Shown: positions 26,302-35,684 of the stretch, piece by piece | Numbering within the stretch: the stretch's first letter is position 1 | How the letters are laid out: each line of letters begins with the position of its first letter | Assembly: GCA_900768755.1 (NCBI GenBank) | Contig: CAAGDV010000032.1 | Location: forward strand, 19,667 to 83,666 | Source: Lachnospiraceae bacterium | GTDB lineage: Bacteria; Bacillota; Clostridia; Lachnospirales; Lachnospiraceae | Reading direction: 5' to 3' | DNA: 64,000 nt | Position numbers and translations under genes: made by a program | Notes under the pieces: generated by a model | What the model was told of the DNA's origin: nothing | What the model saw: only the letters and a program-made list of their open reading frames with translations | Database searches by the model: none

Positions 26302-26932
26302 TATCAAAGAGATGAACAGCACACTGATTGAGGATTTGAAGGACAACATAAGGCATGGGGTCTGTGTGAGCAATCTGACATATCTTACCGCCAGAAAAAT
26401 GGGACTGGATGACGTTACCTGCTATGACCTGGCGATTGCAGGTCTTTTGCACGACATAGGCAAGCTTCAGCTTTCGGGATATCTGTACGGAAGAGCGGCA
26501 GACAGCTTTGCATTTGAAAATATTAAATATATGAGGATGCATTCTAAGCTAAGTTATGATATACTTCAATATTATGACCTCTCGCCTTTCATTCTTCAGG
26601 CGGTGCTGTATCATCATGAGAATTATGACGGTTCGGGGTACCCTGAGAACTTAAAGGGCGAGGATATTCCGTTTGGCGCAAGGGTCATGCGGGTCGCGGA
26701 TACTTTTACCGCACTTATATCCGACAGACCATACCGCAAGGCATTTGATGTCGACACGGCGATGCGTATTTTGATTGATGAGATTGCTCATTATGATATG
26801 GAAGTGTTTATTGCGTTTCAGAAACTCATTCATGAGGAGAATACGCTTAAAGTAATAAACGACAGCCGGCTGATATCAGAGCTTGACATCAGCGTGGATG
26901 AAATAATTAAAGATTATATGGAGAAGAACTGA
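26288..26932 (+). CDS. HD-GYP domain phosphohydrolase
   Basis: 214 residues, a single HD-GYP domain without a receiver or membrane part. Metal-binding HD lies in GLLHDIGKLQLSG, with the family motif HHENYDGSGYP and RVADTFTALISDRPYRKA. HD-GYP proteins usually hydrolyse cyclic di-GMP. It overlaps hemZ by 14 bases if the ATG at 26288 is used; the ATG at 26312 is possible. The stop shares one base with the hisS start. Its place inside a translation/stringent-response operon is unusual. Confidence 0.88.
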   Translation: MESFDIKEMNSTLIEDLKDNIRHGVCVSNLTYLTARKMGLDDVTCYDLAIAGLLHDIGKLQLSGYLYGRAADSFAFENIKYMRMHSKLSYDILQYYDLSPFILQAVLYHHENYDGSGYPENLKGEDIPFGARVMRVADTFTALISDRPYRKAFDVDTAMRILIDEIAHYDMEVFIAFQKLIHEENTLKVINDSRLISELDISVDEIIKDYMEKN

Positions 26933-28191
26933 TGGCACTTATTAAAAAATCGATGACCGGAATGAAGGATATTCTTCCGAGGGAGATGCAGATAAGGGAT
27001 TATCTTATCTCAATTATCAAAGACACATATTCAAAATTCGGCTTCACCCCAATTGAAACCCCGGCGGTTGAGAACATTGCCAATCTTTCAAGCAAGCAGG
27101 GCGGAGAGAACGAGAAACTTATCTTTAAGATTTTAAAAAGAGGAGAGAAGCTTAACCTTGAGAGCGCTGAGTGTGAGGCGGATCTGGTGGACGGAGGATT
27201 AAGATATGACCTTACGGTTCCGCTCGTGCGTTTTTACTCAAACAATGCTCAGGAGCTTCCGTCACCCTTTAAAGCATTGCAGATTGGACCGGTATGGCGT
27301 GCCGACAGGCCGCAGAAAGGCCGTTTCAGACAGTTTTACCAGTGCGACATCGATATCCTCGGAGAGCCGGGCAATCTGGCAGAGATTGAGCTTATCATGG
27401 CGACGACCACGACACTCGGCAGAATCGGTTTTAAGGATTTCAAGATAAAGATTAACGAGAGAAGAATCCTAAAGGCCATGGCAGCCTACAGCGGATTTTC
27501 GGAAGAGGATTATGACACCGTGTTCATAATTCTTGACAAGATGGACAAAATAGGGCGTGATGGAGTGTCAGAAGAGCTTATAAGCGCAGGCTTTGACAAA
27601 GCATGTGTTGATAAGTACACCGCACTTTTTGATATGATTGAGACGTCGGAGGACGGCCTAAAATGCGTGTGCGACGCCATAAAAGAATTCCTTCCCGGAG
27701 ATGTTTACGAGAACTTAAGCGAGATAATCGAAAGTGTTACGGCAACCAAAGAATACGATTTTTCGGTAGTTTTTGACCCTACGCTTGTGAGGGGAATGTC
27801 GTATTACACAGGAACGATTTTTGAGATAGAGGTGCCTCAGTTCGGCTCAAGCGTTGGCGGAGGCGGTCGCTATGATAAGATGGTCGGCAGATTTACGGGC
27901 AATGACACGCCGGCGTGCGGCTTCTCAATCGGCTTTGAGAGAATTGTAACGATACTTCTCGATAACGGCTTTGAGGTGCCGGACGATTTGGGCAAAACAG
28001 CATTTCTCGTAGAAAAGGGTATACAGGGAGGCATGCTTTGCGATATAATCAGACAGGCACAGCTTCTCCGTAAAGAAGGAAAGAAAGTGCTCGTTGTCAG
28101 AATGAACAAAAACAAAAAATTCCAGAAGGAACAGCTTACCAAGGAAGGCTACTCCGATATCAGGGAATTTTATAAAAATCCATTGGCATAA
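26932..28191 (+). CDS. hisS: Histidine--tRNA ligase
   Basis: 419 residues, class II synthetase. Motif 2 appears in IGPVWRADRPQKGRFRQFYQ, and the histidine-specific segments in LVRGMSYYTGTIFEI and SVGGGGRYDKMVGRF. The N-terminal GMKDILP is characteristic. The alpha/beta anticodon-binding domain closes the protein. The start codon overlaps the HD-GYP stop by one base. It is followed by aspS, the conserved Firmicutes pair. Confidence 0.95.
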   Translation: MALIKKSMTGMKDILPREMQIRDYLISIIKDTYSKFGFTPIETPAVENIANLSSKQGGENEKLIFKILKRGEKLNLESAECEADLVDGGLRYDLTVPLVRFYSNNAQELPSPFKALQIGPVWRADRPQKGRFRQFYQCDIDILGEPGNLAEIELIMATTTTLGRIGFKDFKIKINERRILKAMAAYSGFSEEDYDTVFIILDKMDKIGRDGVSEELISAGFDKACVDKYTALFDMIETSEDGLKCVCDAIKEFLPGDVYENLSEIIESVTATKEYDFSVVFDPTLVRGMSYYTGTIFEIEVPQFGSSVGGGGRYDKMVGRFTGNDTPACGFSIGFERIVTILLDNGFEVPDDLGKTAFLVEKGIQGGMLCDIIRQAQLLRKEGKKVLVVRMNKNKKFQKEQLTKEGYSDIREFYKNPLA

Positions 28192-28215
28192 TGAATGGAA
28201 AGAGAGGACACTAGG

Positions 28216-29976
28216 ATGATACAGTCAAGAACGCATACATGCGGCGAGTTAAGACTTGCGGATGCCGGCAGGAATGTAACAGTTGTCGGTTGGTATGAGA
28301 ACATCAGAAAGGTGAGCAAGAATCTCGGATTCCTTATTCTCCGTGATTTTTACGGAATAACACAGGTTGTCATTGAGACCGAAGAGATGATGGCGATTAT
28401 CGATTCGCTTAACAAGGAATCAACGATTTCGGTTACGGGAACCGTCCGTGAACGCTCAAGCAAGAATGCAGACCTCCCTACCGGGGAGATTGAAGTTGTG
28501 CCTACCGCTATTGAGGTACTCGGAAAGTGCCGTTACAACGCACTTCCTTTTGAGATTAACCAGTCAAAGGATGCGGATGAGAATACCAGACTTAAATACC
28601 GTTATCTGGATCTCAGAAACCCTGCCGTAAAGAGCAAGATTGTTCTCAGAAGCAGAATAGTTTCAGAACTCCGCAACAAAATGAACTCGCTCGGATTTAT
28701 GGAGATTACGACTCCGATTCTTACCTGTTCATCACCGGAGGGAGCAAGAGATTATCTGGTTCCGGCAAGAAACCATCCGGGCAAGTTCTACGCCCTTCCG
28801 CAGGCACCGCAGCAGTTTAAGCAGATACTTATGGCATCGGGCTTTGACAGATATTTTCAGATTGCACCGTGCTTCAGGGATGAGGATGCGAGAGCTGACC
28901 GCTCTCCGGGAGAATTCTATCAGCTCGATATGGAGATGGCGTTCGCGTCGCAGGAGGATGTTTTTTCCGTAATCGAGGAGGTGTTGCCGCCGGTATTTGC
29001 GGAGTACGGAGTGTACAACAATGCATCCAAGGCACCTTTTGTGAGAATTCCTTATCTTGAGTCGATGGACAAATACGGAACGGATAAGCCGGATTTAAGA
29101 ATTGATCTGGTACTTACCGATGCAACAGAGTTACTTTCCGGATGCGGTTTCGGACCGTTTGAAGGTCAGACTGTCAAGGCAATAGTTGTGGATGATTTTA
29201 CCGCAACAAGAAAACAGATAGACGCAATCAACGCAGAGGTTGAGATGACAACTGCCAACAAAGCATACTGGTTCAGACTTGACGAGAACGGTGAGCTGGT
29301 GGGCGGAATTGCAAAATTCCTTCAGGATAAGAAAGAGGAGGTTATTGCAACACTCGGACTTAAGCCGGGAGCCTATGTCGGACTTACCGCAGGAAAGAAG
29401 CTTGCAGCCCAGAAGACAGCCGGCGTTTTAAGAAAACTGCTCGGCGCCGCAAGCGAGAAGCATATGAAGAAGAACACCTATGAATTCTGCTGGATTGTTG
29501 ACTTCCCTATGTATGAGATAGGCGAGGAGTCGGGCGAGCTTGAGTTCTGCCATAACCCGTTTTCAATGCCGCAGGGAGGAATAGAAGCTCTCAAAAATCA
29601 GGAGCCTCTTGATATCCTTGCGTACCAGTATGACCTTGTATGTAACGGCGTTGAGCTCTCATCCGGTGCGGTCAGAAACCACGACCCGGAGATAATGATT
29701 GAGGCTTTTAGACTCGTAGGTCTTTGCGAAGATGATGTGAAAGCAAAATTCCCCGCGATGTACAACGCTTTTTGCTACGGAGCACCGCCACATGCAGGAA
29801 TCGCGCCGGGCGTTGACCGTATGATAATGCTTATCTGCGGAGAAGAGAGCATCCGTGAGATAATACCTTTCCCTATGAACAAAAATGCAATGGATGTCAT
29901 GATGGGAGCGCCTGCTACTGTCGAACAGAAGCAGCTTGATGATGTGCATATCGCAATTGTTGCGAATGAAGAATAA
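28216..29976 (+). CDS. aspS: Aspartate--tRNA ligase
   Basis: 586 residues, the bacterial-type length. It has an OB-fold anticodon domain (residues 1-105), class II catalytic core with FMEITTPILTCSSPEGARDYLVP and CFRDEDARADRSPGEFYQLD, a bacterial insertion (GAD-like) domain at about 280-410, and the C-terminal GIAPGVDRMIMLICGE motif 3. The chosen start MIQSRTHTCGELR matches the usual family N-terminus; a frame beginning 21 bases upstream would add seven residues. Confidence 0.95.
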   Translation: MIQSRTHTCGELRLADAGRNVTVVGWYENIRKVSKNLGFLILRDFYGITQVVIETEEMMAIIDSLNKESTISVTGTVRERSSKNADLPTGEIEVVPTAIEVLGKCRYNALPFEINQSKDADENTRLKYRYLDLRNPAVKSKIVLRSRIVSELRNKMNSLGFMEITTPILTCSSPEGARDYLVPARNHPGKFYALPQAPQQFKQILMASGFDRYFQIAPCFRDEDARADRSPGEFYQLDMEMAFASQEDVFSVIEEVLPPVFAEYGVYNNASKAPFVRIPYLESMDKYGTDKPDLRIDLVLTDATELLSGCGFGPFEGQTVKAIVVDDFTATRKQIDAINAEVEMTTANKAYWFRLDENGELVGGIAKFLQDKKEEVIATLGLKPGAYVGLTAGKKLAAQKTAGVLRKLLGAASEKHMKKNTYEFCWIVDFPMYEIGEESGELEFCHNPFSMPQGGIEALKNQEPLDILAYQYDLVCNGVELSSGAVRNHDPEIMIEAFRLVGLCEDDVKAKFPAMYNAFCYGAPPHAGIAPGVDRMIMLICGEESIREIIPFPMNKNAMDVMMGAPATVEQKQLDDVHIAIVANEE

Positions 29977-29999
29977 TACAATAACGGAGGACTAGAAAG

Positions 30000-31241
30000 A
30001 TGTTTTCATTTGATGAAGTTAAGCTCGTTGACCCCGAAATTGCCGAGGCAATTACACTTGAGAACGGACGACAGAATGATCATATTGAACTGATTGCTTC
30101 AGAGAACTTCACAAGCAAGGCTGTCATGGCAGCCATGGGAAGCCAGCTTACCAACAAGTATGCAGAGGGATATCCGGCAAAGAGATATTACGGCGGATGT
30201 GAGTATGTTGATATTGTTGAGAACCTCGCAATTGACAGAGCCAAAAAGCTCTTTGGCTGCGATTATGCCAACGTACAGCCTCATTCAGGTGCACAGGCCA
30301 ATATGGCGGTATTTTTTGCCGTGTTAGAGCCGGGCGACACATTTATGGGAATGAATCTTGCGCACGGAGGACACCTTTCACACGGTTCACCGGTCAATAT
30401 GTCGGGAAAATATTTTAACTGTGTTCCTTACGGTGTCAACGACGAAGGATTCATCGATTATGATGAGGTACTTAAGATTGCCAAAGAATGCAGACCCAAA
30501 ATGATTGTTGCGGGAGCAAGCGCATATGCCAGAAAGATTGATTTCAAAAAGTTCCGCGAGATAGCGGATGAAGTCGGAGCAGTTCTCATGGTTGATATGG
30601 CACACATCGCAGGACTGGTTGCCGGCGGACAGCATATGAGCCCGATTCCCTATGCGGACATTGTTACAACAACGACCCATAAGACCTTAAGAGGACCGAG
30701 AGGCGGAATGATTCTCTGCAATCAGGAAGCTGCTGACAGATTCAATTTCAATAAGGCTATTTTCCCGGGAACTCAGGGCGGACCGCTCATGCATGTGATT
30801 GCGGGCAAAGCAGTATGCTTCAAGGAGGCGCTTGACCCTAGCTTTTCGGTATATGCAAAGAACATCGTTGACAACGCACAGGCACTTGCCAAAGCTTTGA
30901 TGGACAGAGGTTTTAACCTTGTAAGCGGCGGCACCGACAACCACCTGATGCTTGTTGACCTCCGCTCAAAGGGAGTTACCGGAAAAGCGACCGAGAAGCT
31001 TCTCGATTCGGTATACATCACATGTAACAAAAATGCGATTCCTAACGACCCTGAGAAGCCGTTTACGACAAGCGGTATAAGGCTCGGAACAGCAGCAGTT
31101 ACCACAAGAGGTTTTAACACGGAAGATATGGTATCAGTTGCTGAGGCGATATCCCTGGCGGTTACCAACGAGGACGCCAACAAGGCAAAAGCGATGGAAA
31201 TTGTCAAGGCGCTTACAGACAAATATCCGTTATATCGGTAA
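30000..31241 (+). CDS. glyA: Serine hydroxymethyltransferase
   Basis: 413 residues, fold type I PLP enzyme interconverting serine and glycine with tetrahydrofolate. The PLP-binding lysine is in VTTTTHKTLRGPRGG. The N-terminal IELIASENFTSKAVM and the NKYAEGYPAKRYYGG segment are diagnostic. GGAGG precedes the ATG. It follows aspS by 23 bp and is probably in the same transcript. Confidence 0.97.
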   Translation: MFSFDEVKLVDPEIAEAITLENGRQNDHIELIASENFTSKAVMAAMGSQLTNKYAEGYPAKRYYGGCEYVDIVENLAIDRAKKLFGCDYANVQPHSGAQANMAVFFAVLEPGDTFMGMNLAHGGHLSHGSPVNMSGKYFNCVPYGVNDEGFIDYDEVLKIAKECRPKMIVAGASAYARKIDFKKFREIADEVGAVLMVDMAHIAGLVAGGQHMSPIPYADIVTTTTHKTLRGPRGGMILCNQEAADRFNFNKAIFPGTQGGPLMHVIAGKAVCFKEALDPSFSVYAKNIVDNAQALAKALMDRGFNLVSGGTDNHLMLVDLRSKGVTGKATEKLLDSVYITCNKNAIPNDPEKPFTTSGIRLGTAAVTTRGFNTEDMVSVAEAISLAVTNEDANKAKAMEIVKALTDKYPLYR

Positions 31242-31253
31242 TTAAAAGATTAT

Positions 31254-31285
31254 GCGGGAACGCCATCGGCGCTCCCGCTGTTTGC
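31254..31285 (+). terminator. Hairpin terminator after glyA
   Basis: GCGGGA/TCCCGC enclosing CGCC/GGCG, followed by the weak T-run TGTTTG. It ends the long SCIFF-to-glyA gene run and faces the convergent CmpB-like gene. Confidence 0.6.
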
Positions 31286-31295
31286 ATATGGTTCG

Positions 31296-31688
31296 TTACT
31301 TTTTTGAGCAGAGCAGTTTTTCATATATGAGCCCTACGACAAACCACACGGGGAGATAGTCAAGTCTTACGACTCCTTTAATATTCAGTTTTGCCTTTGA
31401 GTAATCCCAGGGGCAGCAGCCTCTTTTTTTGAGGAATGAGCCGGACAAAAATTCCGTGGCGAAAATGCACAGGGCATATACGGAACCTCTACAGAAGGTG
31501 CCGCGTTTCTTTTTGCAGAGACGGTTGCTGAGCGGCTCAACGATTACGGCTGTTGCGTAAATAGGAAACATCCATATCGAGGTGTTGCTGGTTAATTTTT
31601 TATCTTTGCGCAGTGCGGAGCCCATTCCGGTCCAAAACACCTCCATACACCAACCGGTCAGACCGCACAATAAATATTTTTTAATCAT
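31296..31688 (-). CDS. CmpB-like small membrane protein (PF06541-type putative ABC permease)
   Basis: 130 residues with four likely helices. The segment CCPWDYSKAKLNIKGVVRLDYLPVW matches the conserved W-x-Y-S...N-x-x-G-x-(I/V) block of the CmpB family, named as a putative ABC permease but without proven transport activity. No Shine-Dalgarno is visible before the ATG at 31688. It stands alone on the minus strand. Confidence 0.78.
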   Translation of the reverse strand: MIKKYLLCGLTGWCMEVFWTGMGSALRKDKKLTSNTSIWMFPIYATAVIVEPLSNRLCKKKRGTFCRGSVYALCIFATEFLSGSFLKKRGCCPWDYSKAKLNIKGVVRLDYLPVWFVVGLIYEKLLCSKK

Positions 31689-31741
31689 GAAAATAGTGTT
31701 TCAATAAGGAATTCAAAATATACCAAAAAAAGAGGAGCAGT

Positions 31742-32938
31742 ATGGCGGAAGTTTTTGTAAAAAAAGGTGAAGCGAGAGCATTGAAGGCCGGAGGATTCTG
31801 GATATATGACAACGAGATTGACAGAATAGAGGGGAACTTTTTGGAGGGCGGATTTGTTGACGTGCTCGACTATGACGGGTATTTTCTCGGAAGAGGTTTT
31901 ATCAATACGAAGTCCAAAATAACCGTCAGAATAATGACAAGAAAAAAAGGCGTTGAGATTGATGACGCTTTTTTAAAGGCAAGAGTTCACGATGCGGTCG
32001 AATACCGCAAGGATGTAATCGACATGTCCTCGTGCAGGCTGATTTTCGGTGAGGCGGATGGCTTTCCGGGGCTTGTAATCGACAAGTTTTCCGACGTGCT
32101 TGTTGTCGAATCGCTTGCGCTGGGCATTGACAGGCTAAAGCTTAAGATAATCGATTTTCTGAAGGATGAGCTGGCGGCTTGCGGCATGCAGATTACCGGA
32201 GTGTATGAGAGAAGCGATGCAAAGGTAAGGCTTTTGGAGGGCATGGAGCGCTACAAAGGCTTTATCGGAGAACCTTTTGATACGAAGGTTGCCATAGAGG
32301 AGAACGGGGTAAAATACATGGTGGATGTTCTGGACGGACAGAAGACAGGCTTCTTTCTCGACCAGAAGAACAACCGCGCCGCGGTGGCAAAGCTCTGTAA
32401 GGGCAAAAGGGTTCTGGACTGCTTTACCCATACCGGCTCCTTTGCACTCAATGCGGCAAAAGGAGGAGCATCCTATGTCATGGCGGTTGACGCGTCGGAT
32501 GCTGCAATCAGTCAGGCAAAGGAAAACGCTGCATTAAACGGCATGGAAGATGTTGTGGAGTGCGTGTGCGCCGATGTTTTTGAACTGCTACCGAAGCTTA
32601 TTGAGCAGGGTGAGCAATATGATGTGGTAATCCTTGACCCGCCCGCGTTCACCAAATCCCGCAGCTCAATCAAGAATGCGACGAAAGGGTACAGAGAGAT
32701 TAATCTTCGCGGCATGAAGCTTGTAAAGGACGGAGGATTTCTGGTTACGTGTTCCTGCTCGCATTTCATGGACCAGGAGTTGTTTGCCAAAACAATCGCC
32801 GAAGCGGCAAGGGGCGCGCACAAGAGGCTCAGACAGGTCGATTTTAAGACCCAGGCACCCGACCATCCGATATTGTGGTCGGCGGATGAGAGCTATTATT
32901 TAAAGCTCTTCATCTTCCAGGTGGTTGAGGAGAAGTAA
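31742..32938 (+). CDS. rlmI: Class I SAM-dependent rRNA methyltransferase, RlmI-like
   Basis: 398 residues: PUA-type RNA-binding domain (about 1-80), an EEHEE-like linker domain and a Rossmann methyltransferase. SAM-binding motif I is in VLDCFTHTGSFALNAAKGG and the NPPY-like motif IV is LDPPAFTKS. GQKTGFFLDQKNNRAAV is typical of the RlmI group, which methylates a cytosine at C5 in 23S rRNA. The exact target here is not proven. AGAGGAG lies upstream of the ATG. Confidence 0.88.
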   Translation: MAEVFVKKGEARALKAGGFWIYDNEIDRIEGNFLEGGFVDVLDYDGYFLGRGFINTKSKITVRIMTRKKGVEIDDAFLKARVHDAVEYRKDVIDMSSCRLIFGEADGFPGLVIDKFSDVLVVESLALGIDRLKLKIIDFLKDELAACGMQITGVYERSDAKVRLLEGMERYKGFIGEPFDTKVAIEENGVKYMVDVLDGQKTGFFLDQKNNRAAVAKLCKGKRVLDCFTHTGSFALNAAKGGASYVMAVDASDAAISQAKENAALNGMEDVVECVCADVFELLPKLIEQGEQYDVVILDPPAFTKSRSSIKNATKGYREINLRGMKLVKDGGFLVTCSCSHFMDQELFAKTIAEAARGAHKRLRQVDFKTQAPDHPILWSADESYYLKLFIFQVVEEK

Positions 32939-33085
32939 AGTCCGAAAAACGCTGTAATGCTTGATTTTATTGGTTTTTGAAATTTCAAGACCGCCAAAAT
33001 CGTAAGCCATAAGCCAATGAATGTTTTTATGCAAAAAATGACGGTTTTAAGTGGGCAAGGCAAGAGTAAAGTCCCAAAAAATCAC

Positions 33086-33130
33086 AAGCCATTTACACTT
33101 GAAACTGAGTGTAAATGGCTTAATTTTTTT
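33086..33130 (+). terminator. Strong Rho-independent terminator upstream of the accessory patch
   Basis: A perfect 13-bp stem AAGCCATTTACAC/GTGTAAATGGCTT around a ten-base loop, followed by AATTTTTTT. It lies about 150 bp after the rRNA methyltransferase. The rest of 32939-33226 shows no gene or other structure that I can identify. Confidence 0.88.
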
Positions 33131-33226
33131 GGAGGAATTAAAAGCGGCACAAAAATCGCTCTTGACCATGCTATTTAAAAGCGAAAGCATGTTATTGTAT
33201 TACCAATGGAAACAATAAATATGTAG

Positions 33227-33247
33227 AAATACGCAAAATTATTCGAT
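33227..33247 (+). repeat. 21-bp operator-like repeat, copy A
   Basis: AAATACGCAAAATTATTCGAT, written as AAATACGCAAAATT plus ATTCGAT, differs by one base from copy B at 33301. It ends six bases before the -35 of the ATPase promoter. The core CGCAAAATTGTTCG (as in copy B) is an imperfect palindrome (10 of 14 positions symmetric). Confidence 0.7.
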
Positions 33248-33253
33248 ACAATA

Positions 33254-33282
33254 TTGCCTTGCAAACAAGGACATGCTATAAT
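33254..33282 (+). promoter_or_regulatory. Extended -10 promoter of the DUF4143 ATPase gene
   Basis: TTGCCT, 17 bp, TATAAT, with TGC before the -10. Copies A and B of the 21-bp repeat bracket it. Confidence 0.75.
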
Positions 33283-33300
33283 AAAAACACAAAAATGCGT

Positions 33301-33321
33301 AAATACGCAAAATTGTTCGAT
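33301..33321 (+). repeat. 21-bp operator-like repeat, copy B
   Basis: AAATACGCAAAATT followed by GTTCGAT. It lies 18 bases downstream of the -10 and ends 12 bases before the chosen ATPase start. In the ATPase frame it reads KYAKLFD, as does copy A after a stop codon, so a coding origin by duplication is an alternative to an operator. Confidence 0.7.
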
Positions 33322-33333
33322 GAGGTATGTGCT

Positions 33334-34632
33334 ATGATTGAAAGAAAAAAGTATCTCGAAAAACTAATCAGCAAAAAGGAGAACGGCTTGGTTAAGGTTA
33401 TTACCGGCATCCGAAGATGCGGTAAATCTTATTTGCTGTTCAATATATATAAGGACTATTTGAAGTCAATCGGTGTAGAGGACGAGTGTATTATTTGCCT
33501 TGCTCTTGATGATGACGAGAATATCAGGTACCGTAATCCCCTTGAACTCGGAAAGCATATTCGCAGCCTAACTGCTGATGAGAGCAAGACTTATTATGTC
33601 TTCCTTGATGAGATTCAAAAGGTTGTTACTATTCAGAATCCGTATATTGAAGGTGTTGAGGATAAAATCGGTTTTGTCGATGTTGTGCTTGGACTTATGA
33701 AGCACGACAATATTGACGTGTATGTTACCGGCAGTAACTCGAAAATGCTGTCCTCCGATATTCTCACCGAGTTCCGCGGACGCGGAGATGAAATCAGAGT
33801 GAGCCCCCTTTCTTTTGCGGAGTTCTATAATGCTTTTGAGGGCGAAAAGCGCAACGCTTGGCAGGAGTATTATACCTATGGCGGTCTTCCTCTCGTAATG
33901 ACTAAAAAAAACCACGAGGAAAAAGCAAAATACCTGCAATCTCTGTTTGACGCAATCTATATCAGCGATATTATGGATAGAAATAAGCTTGTGTACCAAA
34001 AATCGGTGCTTGACGATATTCTCAATATAGTTTCGTCATCCGTCGGCTCTCTTACCAACGCAAATAAGATTACCAACACATTTAAGAGTGCAAAGCAGAT
34101 GAATATCGGTTCGCCTACCGTTAACAGATATCTCGATTATTTCATTGATGCGTTCCTACTATACAAAGCCGAACGCTATGACGTTAAGGGCAGAAAATAT
34201 ATCGGTTCGCCCCTTAAATACTATTTCAGTGATGTGGGACTTCGCAATGCGCGACTTAATTTTCGTCAGCAGGAAGAAAATCACATTATGGAAAACATTA
34301 TCTATAATGAGCTGATGTGTCGCGATTTCAGCGTGGATGTGGGCGTAGTTGAGTACTGCTATAAAGATGCAGAGAAAAAGAGCAAACGCACCCAGCTTGA
34401 AATCGACTTTGTTGCCAATAAGGGTAGCAAAAAATATTATATTCAGTCGGCATTAACCGTTGCAGATGAGGAGAAGCGTGAGCAAGAGATTCGTTCCTTA
34501 AAGCGTGTCGGCGATTCCTTTAAGAAGATTGTTGTAGTCAAAGACAACATTATCCCCTGGCATGACGATAACGGCATTCTCTACATCGGTATCGAACAAT
34601 TCCTGCTCGACGAGAATGCTATGGATATGTAA
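33334..34632 (+). CDS. DUF4143-type AAA ATPase
   Basis: 432 residues. An N-terminal AAA_14-like P-loop domain has GIRRCGKSYLL (Walker A) and YYVFLDEIQKV (Walker B); the C-terminal part with NRYLDYFIDAFLLYKAERYD and a nuclease-like EIDFVANKG block matches the DUF4143 region. Family function is unknown; members are scattered accessory genes of gut Firmicutes and Bacteroidetes. The ATG at 33334 follows GAGG by eight bases. Codon use looks more A/T-rich than the neighbours, consistent with transfer. Confidence 0.88.
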   Translation: MIERKKYLEKLISKKENGLVKVITGIRRCGKSYLLFNIYKDYLKSIGVEDECIICLALDDDENIRYRNPLELGKHIRSLTADESKTYYVFLDEIQKVVTIQNPYIEGVEDKIGFVDVVLGLMKHDNIDVYVTGSNSKMLSSDILTEFRGRGDEIRVSPLSFAEFYNAFEGEKRNAWQEYYTYGGLPLVMTKKNHEEKAKYLQSLFDAIYISDIMDRNKLVYQKSVLDDILNIVSSSVGSLTNANKITNTFKSAKQMNIGSPTVNRYLDYFIDAFLLYKAERYDVKGRKYIGSPLKYYFSDVGLRNARLNFRQQEENHIMENIIYNELMCRDFSVDVGVVEYCYKDAEKKSKRTQLEIDFVANKGSKKYYIQSALTVADEEKREQEIRSLKRVGDSFKKIVVVKDNIIPWHDDNGILYIGIEQFLLDENAMDM

Positions 34633-34690
34633 GTTGTCAAAGATTTGTAGGAAAGAGGAAAAACAAAATGGGTAAGGGAGGTATTAACTG

Positions 34691-35179
34691 ATGGCATCTG
34701 ATTGTACAGTGGCAATTGATGTTGGATATATTAATTTGAGAGTCGGAGCAATCATCATGAAGAACGACCAATTCCTGATGGTCGGCAATCAAAAGGACAA
34801 CTATCTGTATTCAGTGGGAGGACGCATTCAGTTTGGTGAAACGGCTGAGGAGGCAGTTGTTCGTGAAGTATTTGAAGAAACCGGGTATAAGCTCGAAGTA
34901 GATCGACTTGGTTTTATTCATGAAAATTTCTTTTATGGTGATTATGCAAAGAAGAAAGATCGATTAATTTATGAAGTATCGTATTACTTTTACATGAAAA
35001 CTCCACAAGATTTTGAACCGGTATGTGAAAGTTGTACAGACGATAATTCTAAAGAAAAACTTGTATGGGTGGATGAAAAGAGTGAAATGGTCTACTACCC
35101 TGCTTTCTTTAGAGAAGAACTCAAAGCACAATCCGGCGGCGTGAAGCACATAGTAACAGATGGCAGGAAAAAGGATTGA
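34691..35179 (+). CDS. NUDIX hydrolase
   Basis: 162 residues. The Nudix box is complete: GRIQFGETAEEAVVREVFEE followed by TG, giving the G-x5-E-x7-R-E-x2-E-E-x-G pattern. The nucleoside-diphosphate-linked substrate cannot be read from sequence. AAGGGAGG precedes the ATG. It is 58 bp behind the ATPase and overlaps the next acetyltransferase reading frame region (TGATGATG junction), suggesting co-translation. Confidence 0.92.
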   Translation: MASDCTVAIDVGYINLRVGAIIMKNDQFLMVGNQKDNYLYSVGGRIQFGETAEEAVVREVFEETGYKLEVDRLGFIHENFFYGDYAKKKDRLIYEVSYYFYMKTPQDFEPVCESCTDDNSKEKLVWVDEKSEMVYYPAFFREELKAQSGGVKHIVTDGRKKD

Positions 35180-35181
35180 TG

Positions 35182-35622
35182 ATGAACGAAATAAAAATAG
35201 ATGAAGAACTGATTCTTGTGCCCTATTATCCAAACTTTGATGAGACCTTTGCCTGGTATCAGGACAAAGATGTGTGTAAGCAGGTTGATAATATTGACCA
35301 TGTTTATTCCATGGAAACTCTTGTCGATATGTACACTTACCTGAGCACGCATGGAGATTGTTTTTACATAAGCTATTGCGGCAGACTGGTGGGGGATGTC
35401 ACATTACGTGACAATAATGAAGTATGCATTGTGATATGTAAAGAGTATCAGAATAAGCACATCGGCAGGCGTTGTATTTTTGCTATGATTAATCTGGCAA
35501 AAGAAAGAAGAATTTCAGAGATTAAGGCAAACATCTACTCTTTTAATACACAGAGCAAAAGGATGTTTGAATCAATTGGGTTTAAGCAGGTTGATGAGGA
35601 ATGGTATTCATACAAGGTATAG
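35182..35622 (+). CDS. GNAT-family N-acetyltransferase
   Basis: 146 residues. The acetyl-CoA loop appears as CKEYQNKHIGRRCIFAMI, and SFNTQSKRMFESIGFKQV is the usual GNAT C-terminal strand-helix. Substrate unknown. AAGGA lies six bases before the ATG at 35182; the ATG at 35179 is three bases nearer and less likely. Confidence 0.82.
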   Translation: MNEIKIDEELILVPYYPNFDETFAWYQDKDVCKQVDNIDHVYSMETLVDMYTYLSTHGDCFYISYCGRLVGDVTLRDNNEVCIVICKEYQNKHIGRRCIFAMINLAKERRISEIKANIYSFNTQSKRMFESIGFKQVDEEWYSYKV

Positions 35623-35684
35623 AATATTTTTTTCGGATATGTGAGAAGAAGTAAATCCTCTAAAAAGGGAGGGGAGGGAGAAGG

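Noticed and set aside
26932..29976. T-box leaders for hisS/aspS
   Set aside because: hisS starts inside the previous stop codon and aspS only 24 bp later, leaving no leader.
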